Origin: JBDTRY01 sp039931435
GTDB lineage: Bacteria > Acidobacteriota > Thermoanaerobaculia > Gp7-AA8
Assembly: GCA_039931435.1 (NCBI GenBank)
Contig: JBDTRY010000199.1
Coordinates: 1-7,269, forward strand
DNA: 7,269 nt
Direction: 5' to 3'
Shown here one piece after another: positions 1-5,752 of this stretch. The position numbers and the translations under genes are program-made. The notes under the pieces were generated by a model. That model was not told the DNA's origin, made no database searches, and saw only the letters and a program-made list of their open reading frames with translations. Numbering within the stretch: the stretch's first letter is position 1; every line of letters begins with the position of its first letter.

Positions 1-2801
1 AGGGGCGGATCACGGACTCGAACGGTCCACTGCCCGGCGTCACGGTTTCGCTCTCTTCTCCTGCTCTCCAGGGGAGCAAGACAGCCATAACCGACTCAGA
101 CGGCCGGTTCCGCTTTCCTTCACTCACTCCCGGAGACTATGCCCTCGAGGCAGCGCTCTCCGGATTCCAGACTGCCTCCCGCTCCGGCATCACGGTCGGC
201 CTCGGCAAGACCGTGACCATCGAAACCACGATGACCGCGGCCTTCCAGGAGCAGATCACCGTTTCCGGCGCTCCTCCCACCGTGGACGTTACCTCCACGA
301 AGACCGGCGCGAACATCTCCAGCGAGATGATCCAGAGCCTCCCGGTAGCCCGTAATTTTTACGGCCTCACCTCCATCGCACCGGGCGTCACCCAGGATGC
401 GGTCGGCGCATCCATCCAGGGATCGACCGGAGCTGAGAATGCTTACATCATCGACGGTCTGAACGTCACCGGTGCAGAAGCCGGCGAAGAGACCAAACAG
501 CTCAACTTCGACTTCATTCAGGAAGTGGAGATCCTCACCGGCGGTCTGCCTGCCGAGTACGGACGGCTGACGGGCGGCGTGGTTAACGCCATCACCAAGT
601 CCGGCGGAAACGAATTCAAGGGAACGATCTTCGGCTACGGCGCCGGCGGCAGTCTGCAATCCAAGGACAGCACCGCTGCTGAACGTCCGCAAACTACGAC
701 GTCCGTTCTGAACATCGATAGTGACAAGGATTACGGGGCAGAAGCCGGAGGCTATTTCATCAAGGATCGCCTCTGGTTCTTCGGTGCCTACGATCGACAG
801 AACACCACGCAGCAGCGCTCGATCATCCGCCTCCTGACGGCTCCCGGAGCCCCCGGAGTCGGCTCCAAGATCGACACGGACATCAAGCGCAATCTCTATG
901 CTGCCAAACTCACCCTGCGCATCAACGACAACAACTCCGTTTACGGTTCGCTGATCGGCGATCCGACCACCCGCGACGGAGCGCTGTTCGCAATCGGCGG
1001 ACCTCCCAGCACCTTCGAAGGCCAGCGCAAGACAGGCGGCGCCGATTACATCGTCCGTTACAACGGCGTCTTCGGACAGTCGTTCCTGGTGAACGGTTCC
1101 TACGGCCGCCACCACGAAAAAGACGAATTCGGCGGACCCGGGGCCAGCATTCCTCTCTCTATTGATGCCACGGTTTCGCCGAATGCCCTCACCGGCGGAT
1201 TCGGCTTCTACCAGAACCAGACCTTCGATCGCGATGCCTACAAGCTCGATTTTTCGAAGTTCCTGGGCAGCCATGAAATCAAGGTCGGTGGCGATTACGA
1301 AGATGTGAACGCCGTGAACAACAACTTCAACGGCGGCGCGGGACAGCGCATCTACAAGTTCAAGGCTAGCGACGGCACAATTTTTTACCGTCATCGCTTC
1401 TATATCGATGACCAGGCTGCGGGATTCAACCGCGCTGATCCCTCGACATGGAAGATCGCGCTTCCTCTGACGTCGAAGCCCGAGACCAAAAACACCTCCG
1501 TGTACATTCAGGACAGCTGGCGGATTCTTCCGAACCTGACGATCAACCCGGGCTTCCGCTGGGAAACGCAGGAAGTCCTGGGACGGAACGGATTTTCGGC
1601 ATTCAAGCTCAATGACAACTACATGCCCCGCCTCGGCGTGATCTGGGATCCCGCCAACAACGGCAAGAGCAAGGTCTTCGCGAATTACGGACGTTTTTAC
1701 GAGAACATCCCGCAGGACATCAACATCCGGGCCTTCGGTGGCGAGATCCAGTGCTTCTGCTACAACTTCGATCCCACCGCTGGAAATATCATTCCTGATC
1801 CTGCTGCAAAAAAGAGCAGCCTTCTCGGAGGGAGCACCGAGGCAGTCGATCCAAACCTGAAAGGTCAGTACATCGACGAGTATCTTCTCGGAGCGGAGTA
1901 CGAGCTGCCAGGCAACCTTGCCGTTGGTGTGAAGGGCAGCTACCGCAAACTGGGACGCGTCATCGAGGATTTCCTCACCCCCAGCGGTGAGTACTTCATC
2001 GCCAACCCCGGTGAAGGTATCGGAAGCGACGTCGTGTTTTACGACTACGAGCCTGCCCCGGCACCGAAAGCGAGCCGCACTTACAAGGCCGCCGAGCTCA
2101 CCGCACGCAAGCGGTTCAGTAACAATGTCCAGTTCTTCGCCAGCTACGTCTACTCCAAGCTGGAAGGGAACTACGACGGTCTGTTCCAGAATTCGACCGG
2201 GCAGCTCGATCCGAACATCAATTCCGCGTATGACTACGCGGACTTCCTCATCAATGCCAAAGGCCTGCTGACGAACGATCGCAAGCACCAGCTCAAGTTC
2301 GACGGCAGTTACATCTTCCCCTCCGGCAGCGTTCTCAGCGGTCTCACTGCCGGACTCTCCACCCACTACTACAGTGGTACTCCTCTGACGGCGTACGGGT
2401 ATTCCTACGCCTATAACAATTGGGAATACTTCCTCACGCCACGCGGCGCACTGGGCCGTGCTCCAGCCGACTACGAAGCGGATGTTCACCTCGGATATCC
2501 CATCAACTTCGGCAGCGGACTGCAGCTCAATCTCATCGCCGATGTGTTCAATATTCTGAACAGGCAGGCCAAGATCGATCTCGATCAGCGGTACAACCTG
2601 AACAGCAACCCGGCGTGTGCCGGCATCGCCGATGCCGTTTGTAACGGTGATGGTGGCCTGCTGCACAATGGCAACGTCATTGAACCCATCAGTCAGCTTC
2701 AGAATCCCCGGGCCACGGCACCGAACCCCGACTTTCTCTCCGCGGGGACCGTGTTCACCGGACAGCGCAGCATCCGCCTCGGAGTGCGCCTGAAGTTCTA
2801 G
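1..2801 (+). CDS. TonB-dependent receptor with N-terminal carboxypeptidase regulatory-like domain (5' partial)
   Basis: The gene enters the window already open (first full codon at 3) and ends at TAG 2799-2801, leaving 932 visible residues. Residues about 1-75 match a carboxypeptidase regulatory-like beta-sandwich: 'PLPGVTVSL', then 'TDSDGRFRFPSLTPGDYAL' and 'LSGFQ'. A TonB plug follows at about 90-200, with 'IQSLPVARNFYGLTSIAPGV', 'AYIIDGLNVTG', 'VEILTGGLPAEYGRLTGGVV' and 'NAITKSGGNEFKG'. The remainder is an aromatic-rich outer-membrane beta-barrel ending in 'RLGVRLKF', with the terminal Phe usual for BAM-assembled barrels. This matches Oar-like/SusC-like receptors, which import large substrates using TonB energy; the substrate cannot be read from sequence. 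Two cysteine pairs, a CxC near 1752-1760 and one near 2616-2642, lie in probable extracellular loops. The signal peptide and any TonB box are outside the window. A GTG at 213 is internal, because the domain continues upstream of it. No SusD-like partner is present downstream. Confidence 0.94.
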   Translation, partial: GRITDSNGPLPGVTVSLSSPALQGSKTAITDSDGRFRFPSLTPGDYALEAALSGFQTASRSGITVGLGKTVTIETTMTAAFQEQITVSGAPPTVDVTSTKTGANISSEMIQSLPVARNFYGLTSIAPGVTQDAVGASIQGSTGAENAYIIDGLNVTGAEAGEETKQLNFDFIQEVEILTGGLPAEYGRLTGGVVNAITKSGGNEFKGTIFGYGAGGSLQSKDSTAAERPQTTTSVLNIDSDKDYGAEAGGYFIKDRLWFFGAYDRQNTTQQRSIIRLLTAPGAPGVGSKIDTDIKRNLYAAKLTLRINDNNSVYGSLIGDPTTRDGALFAIGGPPSTFEGQRKTGGADYIVRYNGVFGQSFLVNGSYGRHHEKDEFGGPGASIPLSIDATVSPNALTGGFGFYQNQTFDRDAYKLDFSKFLGSHEIKVGGDYEDVNAVNNNFNGGAGQRIYKFKASDGTIFYRHRFYIDDQAAGFNRADPSTWKIALPLTSKPETKNTSVYIQDSWRILPNLTINPGFRWETQEVLGRNGFSAFKLNDNYMPRLGVIWDPANNGKSKVFANYGRFYENIPQDINIRAFGGEIQCFCYNFDPTAGNIIPDPAAKKSSLLGGSTEAVDPNLKGQYIDEYLLGAEYELPGNLAVGVKGSYRKLGRVIEDFLTPSGEYFIANPGEGIGSDVVFYDYEPAPAPKASRTYKAAELTARKRFSNNVQFFASYVYSKLEGNYDGLFQNSTGQLDPNINSAYDYADFLINAKGLLTNDRKHQLKFDGSYIFPSGSVLSGLTAGLSTHYYSGTPLTAYGYSYAYNNWEYFLTPRGALGRAPADYEADVHLGYPINFGSGLQLNLIADVFNILNRQAKIDLDQRYNLNSNPACAGIADAVCNGDGGLLHNGNVIEPISQLQNPRATAPNPDFLSAGTVFTGQRSIRLGVRLKF

Positions 2802-2822
2802 TCATTTGAATCATTGAAGTCG

Positions 2823-2857
2823 AAAGGCCCCCGGTTCGCCGGGGGCCTTTTCGTTTT
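2823..2857 (+). terminator. Rho-independent terminator of the TonB-dependent receptor gene
   Basis: A perfect 12-bp stem is formed by 2823-2834 (aaaggcccccgg) and 2839-2850 (ccgggggccttt) around a TTCG loop. The tail TTTTCGTTTT follows. It starts 22 nt after the receptor stop codon, the expected position for an intrinsic terminator. It also separates the receptor transcript from the next gene. The reverse strand has an A-rich flank and a shorter T run, so it may work weakly in that direction too. Confidence 0.93.
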
Positions 2858-2927
2858 GTGAGGTCATCCCGTTCGATGGCCGGAATGCCTGCTCGACGTT
2901 CATCGTCTTATTAAACGAGCGATGCCT

Positions 2928-2931
2928 GGAG
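2928..2931 (+). promoter_or_regulatory. Shine-Dalgarno GGAG that decides the start at 2940
   Basis: GGAG lies 8 nt before the ATG at 2940, which is ideal spacing. The upstream in-frame ATG at 2922 has only a weak purine-rich 'acgag' before it, and using it would place the GGAG inside the coding region. This favours 2940 over the longer 2922 start. Confidence 0.65.
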
Positions 2932-2939
2932 CACCCCTG

Positions 2940-5333
2940 ATGCAGAAGAAAGTGATGATCGCGGTGCCGGTAACCCTGGGCTTTCTCGCTCTCGCGGCTC
3001 TGCATGTGCAGTTTCAGCCGTCGTCCACAGCCAGGGTGATCCGCCGTGGGAATCGCCTTTCTTTCCTGACCGGCCGGGTGGCCTTTGCTCCTCGCTATCT
3101 TGGAACTTCCTGCCTCATCGCTCTGCACGATGGACGTCCGGAGTTTGCGCGCAGCTTCTCGGTCGAGAATCATGACGGCCTGACCTTCCCGGTCGATGTC
3201 AGCTTCGACTACAAAAATGCGACGGCCATGATCGGGACGTGGCCCGACGGCACCTGGTGCACTGCGCTCGACCGGAAAGTGGAGACGGTGGTCCGCGTTT
3301 GGGCCTCGAGTATCGCCTCTGCGCGCATCCTCGACGATCCGCGAGTCGCAGGAGTAGCAGCCAGCGAAACCCTTCAGGCGAGTATGAGAGCGTCCGGAGT
3401 GCAGTCCGAACATGCGGCCGTCAGAGTCAAGGTTCCCGCTCCGCTTCTCGCGTTGCGCCGCATTCCCGCCATTTCTGCGAAAGCGGGCAAATCCCCTCCT
3501 GTCATCTTCATCGGTCTCGATGGCGCGGACTGGGAGCTTCTTGACGGCTACATGAAATCGGGTCTCATGCCCAACCTTGCCCAATTGGTCCGGGAGGGAA
3601 GTGGAGGTGTCCTGCTTACGCAGCACCCACCACTCTCGCCCCTCGTGTGGAACAGCATGATGTCCGGGCGGTCGCCGCTCGATCACGAAATTCTGGATTT
3701 CACTCGATTCAATCCGTCCACGGGAAGCAGGGAACCGATCACCAGCGACGAACGTCGTGTGCCGGCGATCTGGAACATGGAAACCTGGGCTGGCAAGAGC
3801 GTGGTCTCGATGGGGTTGTGGGCCACGTTCCCAGCCGAGGCCGTGAATGGCCTGCTGGTTTCTGACAGGCTTTTTACATTTCTCTATAACGAAAGCGTCC
3901 CGCCTCCCGGTGTCGTCTTTCCGCCATCGCGAGAACAGTGGGCGCGCAAGGCCCTCGAAGAAGTGGAGCAGCAGACGTCGTATGAAACGCTCAGGTCGTA
4001 CATGCCATGGTTGACGAAGTCGGAGTACGACGAGCGCATTGCCAGCAAGGATCCCTATGCCCATCCGGTCAGCGCCCTGCGACGGATCCTCGTGGAGACG
4101 GGGGTTTACGATCGGCTTGCAAAAAGCTATCTGTCCGAGCACAGGCCGGACCTGACGATCGTCTACTTCCAGGGTACCGATTCGATCGGGCACGTGTTCG
4201 CACCCTTTTCTCCTCCGAAGCAACCGGAAGTGTCCGAGGAAGATTACGAGAAGTATCACGCCGTCCCGGAGCGTTACTTCCAGCACATCGATTCCATGCT
4301 CGGCGAATACCGGAAGATCGCCGTGGCCAGCGGCGCGCGGTTGATGATCGCCTCGGACCACGGGTTTCGCTGGCACGAAGGCAGGCCCACGCAGTTTTCA
4401 AGTTTTGCCGCGGCCACAGCGGCGAAGTGGCACCGCGAGGAAGGCATTTTCCTGTTGTGGGGACCAGGCATTTCAGCTCGGCCCGGCCACACTGGCCGCG
4501 GTGAAGTGATCCAGGTCTGTGCCACGCTTCTCGCTCTCACCGGCTTGCCCCCGGGAACGCAGATCACTGGTCCGCCGCTGCCAGGAGCACAGGCCACGGG
4601 AACAGCTCCGGTCGACTACAGTGCGCACTATCAGCGTGCGGAAACGGCCCCAGTTCCCGCCACGAGCTCCGCCGGAAACGAAGAGGAGCTGGCAAAGCTT
4701 CGCTCGCTGGGATACATCGGATCGGGCGAGTCGATGGCGGCGGCCCCGGGTAGCGTGGAGTCGGGATCGACGCGAACGGCGGGGTCGTACAACAATGAAG
4801 GTCTCATCCTGCGCAACCAGAAACGAACCGGTGAGGCCATCGCAGCCTGGGACAAAGCCATTCAGATCGATCCCAATCTCGCTTCAGCGCTCTGGAATCT
4901 CAGCGATACGCTTTTTGCTCAGGATCGGGACCTGGACAAATCGGATGCACTTTTGGTGCGGGGCTTTGCTCACGGACTTCCGGAGGGTGAGAAATTTCTG
5001 ATCGGGCGGGCCATCGGTTATCAACGCAGCGGAAAGATCGATCGTAGCGTGGAACTGATGAACAAAGCGGTTGCGGCCGAGCCGGATGATCCCAATGTGC
5101 GCATGTTTCGCGGACGATATCTGGTCGAGGAGCACAGGTGCCAGGAAGCGATGGCGGACTTCCTCGCGGCGCAGAAGCTGCAGCCGCGAAATCCGGCCGC
5201 ATACAACAGCGCGATTCTGGCCGCACTGTGCCTGGGCGATTCTGGAGCGGCGCAGCGAAACCTCCAGCAGTCGCTGGCCATCAATCCCGACCAGCCTCAG
5301 TTGCGGGCCATGGTCCGCAAGATGGGTTTGTAG
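2940..5333 (+). CDS. Membrane-anchored alkaline-phosphatase-superfamily phosphodiesterase with SPFH-like N-terminus and C-terminal TPRs
   Basis: This 797-residue protein is numbered from ATG 2940; an ATG at 2922 would add six residues. Residues 5-23 form one hydrophobic segment after 'MQKK', with no clear signal-peptidase site, so it is probably a signal anchor. Residues about 30-168 resemble an SPFH/band-7 domain: 'ARVIRRGN', 'HDGLTFPVDVSFDY' and 'RASGVQSEHAAVRVKVP'. From about 188 comes a type I phosphodiesterase/nucleotide pyrophosphatase fold. Its candidate metal and catalytic residues are D194 (GLDGADW), S233 (PPLSPLVW, at the nucleophile position), D414 and H418 (GTDSIGH), D473-H474 (ASDHGF) and H498 (KWHREEGIF). 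'LRSLGYIG' at about 588-594 and a low-complexity linker lead to about five TPR-like repeats (616-797), which probably bind protein. It likely hydrolyses a phosphoester or phosphodiester outside the cytoplasm; the substrate is unknown, and phosphoglycerol or phospho-sugar transfer is also possible. It follows the terminator, so it probably has its own promoter in 2858-2921, but no convincing -35/-10 pair is visible there. Confidence 0.9.
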   Translation: MQKKVMIAVPVTLGFLALAALHVQFQPSSTARVIRRGNRLSFLTGRVAFAPRYLGTSCLIALHDGRPEFARSFSVENHDGLTFPVDVSFDYKNATAMIGTWPDGTWCTALDRKVETVVRVWASSIASARILDDPRVAGVAASETLQASMRASGVQSEHAAVRVKVPAPLLALRRIPAISAKAGKSPPVIFIGLDGADWELLDGYMKSGLMPNLAQLVREGSGGVLLTQHPPLSPLVWNSMMSGRSPLDHEILDFTRFNPSTGSREPITSDERRVPAIWNMETWAGKSVVSMGLWATFPAEAVNGLLVSDRLFTFLYNESVPPPGVVFPPSREQWARKALEEVEQQTSYETLRSYMPWLTKSEYDERIASKDPYAHPVSALRRILVETGVYDRLAKSYLSEHRPDLTIVYFQGTDSIGHVFAPFSPPKQPEVSEEDYEKYHAVPERYFQHIDSMLGEYRKIAVASGARLMIASDHGFRWHEGRPTQFSSFAAATAAKWHREEGIFLLWGPGISARPGHTGRGEVIQVCATLLALTGLPPGTQITGPPLPGAQATGTAPVDYSAHYQRAETAPVPATSSAGNEEELAKLRSLGYIGSGESMAAAPGSVESGSTRTAGSYNNEGLILRNQKRTGEAIAAWDKAIQIDPNLASALWNLSDTLFAQDRDLDKSDALLVRGFAHGLPEGEKFLIGRAIGYQRSGKIDRSVELMNKAVAAEPDDPNVRMFRGRYLVEEHRCQEAMADFLAAQKLQPRNPAAYNSAILAALCLGDSGAAQRNLQQSLAINPDQPQLRAMVRKMGL

Positions 5334-5445
5334 GAGAGCGGGGCTGGTGAACGAATCGTAGAAGTGCAGGGCCGTCGGCGAGGGCCACCCGGCGACTGTC
5401 CGGCATCAAATACCGGCCGCCTGAGAATAACCGAGGAGCGTTGAA

Positions 5446-5547
5446 GACCCTGAAGGGGTCCCAGAAGGTAGCCGGGGCGTCGGCGAAGCCGACCCCCGGA
5501 ACGCCAAAGCCGCAGCGAAAACGGTTCGAACCCCGGCGGGGTGCCAG
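5446..5547 (+). repeat. Three-hairpin repeat unit, copy A
   Basis: This 102-nt unit has three parts. Hairpin 1 (5446-5460) is gaccct/ggggtc around GAA, with one T-G wobble pair. Hairpin 2 (5468-5500) is GTAG-headed. Hairpin 3 (5530-5542) is acccc/ggggt around GGC, followed by gccag to 5547. Compared with copy B read on the minus strand, I count 11/15 identities in hairpin 1, 28/33 in hairpin 2 and 17/18 in the terminal block. The spacers match in length (7 vs 7, 29 vs 28) but little in sequence. Confidence 0.75.
5468..5500 (+). repeat. GTAG-headed REP-like palindrome, copy A
   Basis: GTAG at 5468-5471 is followed by a hairpin. The outer stem is ccgggg (5472-5477) with ccccgg (5494-5499), one C is bulged at 5478, and the inner stem is gtcggc (5479-5484) with gccgac (5488-5493) around a GAA loop. 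A GTAG head before a bulged palindrome is the diagnostic shape of REP sequences recognised by RAYT transposases. Confidence 0.75.
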
Positions 5548-5611
5548 AGTAGCGTGCGAATTTGCGTCGGACGTACCACCCGCCTTCGTGACGCTGGCAC
5601 CCCGGCGGGGT
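5530..5611. repeat. 18-bp inverted repeat flanking the spacer of the element
   Basis: The arms 5530-5547 (accccggcggggtgccag) and 5594-5611 (ctggcaccccggcggggt) are inverted copies with one central mismatch. Each arm is also a small hairpin by itself; on the right, 5597-5613 makes a 7-bp stem gcacccc/ggggtgc around GGC. The same 15-mer accccggcggggtgc therefore appears directly at 5530-5544 and 5599-5613. Local hairpins and one long stem are alternative structures. Confidence 0.85.
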
Positions 5612-5694
5612 GCTTACCTATTTTCCGGAGCTGCCGCGATCCGGGGGTCGCCTGCGGCGACCGCCCGGCTACAGTGTGCGACGCCTCCGGCGTC
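5594..5694 (-). repeat. Three-hairpin repeat unit, copy B
   Basis: This 101-nt unit is the inverted counterpart of copy A. Read on the minus strand, hairpin 1 (5694-5680) is gacgcc/ggcgtc around GGA, a perfect 6-bp stem. Hairpin 2 (5672-5640) is GTAG-headed, and the terminal block (5611-5594) is accccgccggggt followed by gccag. Relative to copy A, hairpin 1 changes C-G to G-C at pair 4/12 and wobble T-G to C-G at pair 6/10, so pairing is kept or strengthened. Confidence 0.75.
5640..5672 (-). repeat. GTAG-headed REP-like palindrome, copy B
   Basis: On the minus strand GTAG (5672-5669) precedes a hairpin. On the plus strand its outer stem is ccggg (5641-5645) with cccgg (5664-5668), one G is bulged at 5663, and the inner stem is ggtcgcc (5646-5652) with ggcgacc (5656-5662). 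The minus-strand loop is GCA. Length (33 nt) and bulge side equal those of copy A, and one inner pair is swapped from G-C to C-G. Confidence 0.75.
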
Positions 5695-5752
5695 GAACAT
5701 CGTGCTCAGGGACGAAGAATGCCCGCCGTGCGGCCCTACGAGGTGATCTGGT

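Larger units (their letters stand above)
5446..5694. mobile_element. REPIN/BIME-like inverted pair of three-hairpin REP elements
   Basis: Two structurally equivalent units face each other: 5446-5547 on + and 5594-5694 on -, with a 46-nt spacer (5548-5593). In each, reading inward, the order is a 15-nt hairpin, 7 nt, a 33-nt GTAG-headed hairpin, 28-29 nt, then an 18-nt accccg-type hairpin. Known REP sequences are GTAG-headed imperfect palindromes, often in inverted pairs (REPIN/BIME), and are moved by Y1-type RAYT transposases acting in trans. The family assignment here is an inference from layout; no RAYT gene lies in the window. The position between two convergent stop codons is typical for such elements. 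Confidence 0.68.
5334..5752. other. Non-coding region between convergent genes, dominated by a repeat element
   Basis: This 419-nt gap separates the stop codons of two convergent genes. 5334-5445 holds no gene or T-rich terminator; it contains a GC-rich, imperfectly palindromic stretch at about 5358-5400. 5446-5694 is the inverted repeat pair described separately. 5695-5752 shows no recognisable signal. The short open frames across the gap are read through hairpin repeats, have no convincing ribosome binding sites, and are not supported as genes. Because both flanking genes end here, the hairpins probably also act as 3' ends or stabilise the 3' ends of the two mRNAs. Confidence 0.8.

Noticed and set aside
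120..2666. 848-codon open frame on the minus strand
   Set aside because: It lies wholly antisense to the receptor gene, whose domains are clear. Long antisense frames are common in GC-rich genes. Its translation is low-complexity, Val/Glu/Gly-rich, and shows no recognisable domain.
2858..2921. Sigma-70 promoter for the phosphodiesterase gene (TATTAA at 2909-2914)
   Set aside because: Only four of six -10 bases match, and no acceptable -35 hexamer lies 16-18 nt upstream. A promoter is likely somewhere here but cannot be placed.
2811..4376. 521-codon open frame on the minus strand
   Set aside because: It is antisense to the phosphodiesterase gene and runs through the strong terminator. The product is Arg/His-rich with no motif, as expected of a shadow frame.
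5446..5694. CRISPR array
   Set aside because: There are only two copies, in opposite orientation, with different internal spacers. The pattern fits inverted structured repeats, not a direct-repeat array.
5446..5694. Insertion sequence with terminal inverted repeats
   Set aside because: The 249-nt element encodes no transposase, and no flanking target-site duplication is visible. A trans-mobilised REP-type element fits better.
5441..5746. Short open frames in the intergenic gap
   Set aside because: They translate the hairpin repeats, have no good ribosome binding site, and no motif. Repeats of this kind often yield spurious gene calls.
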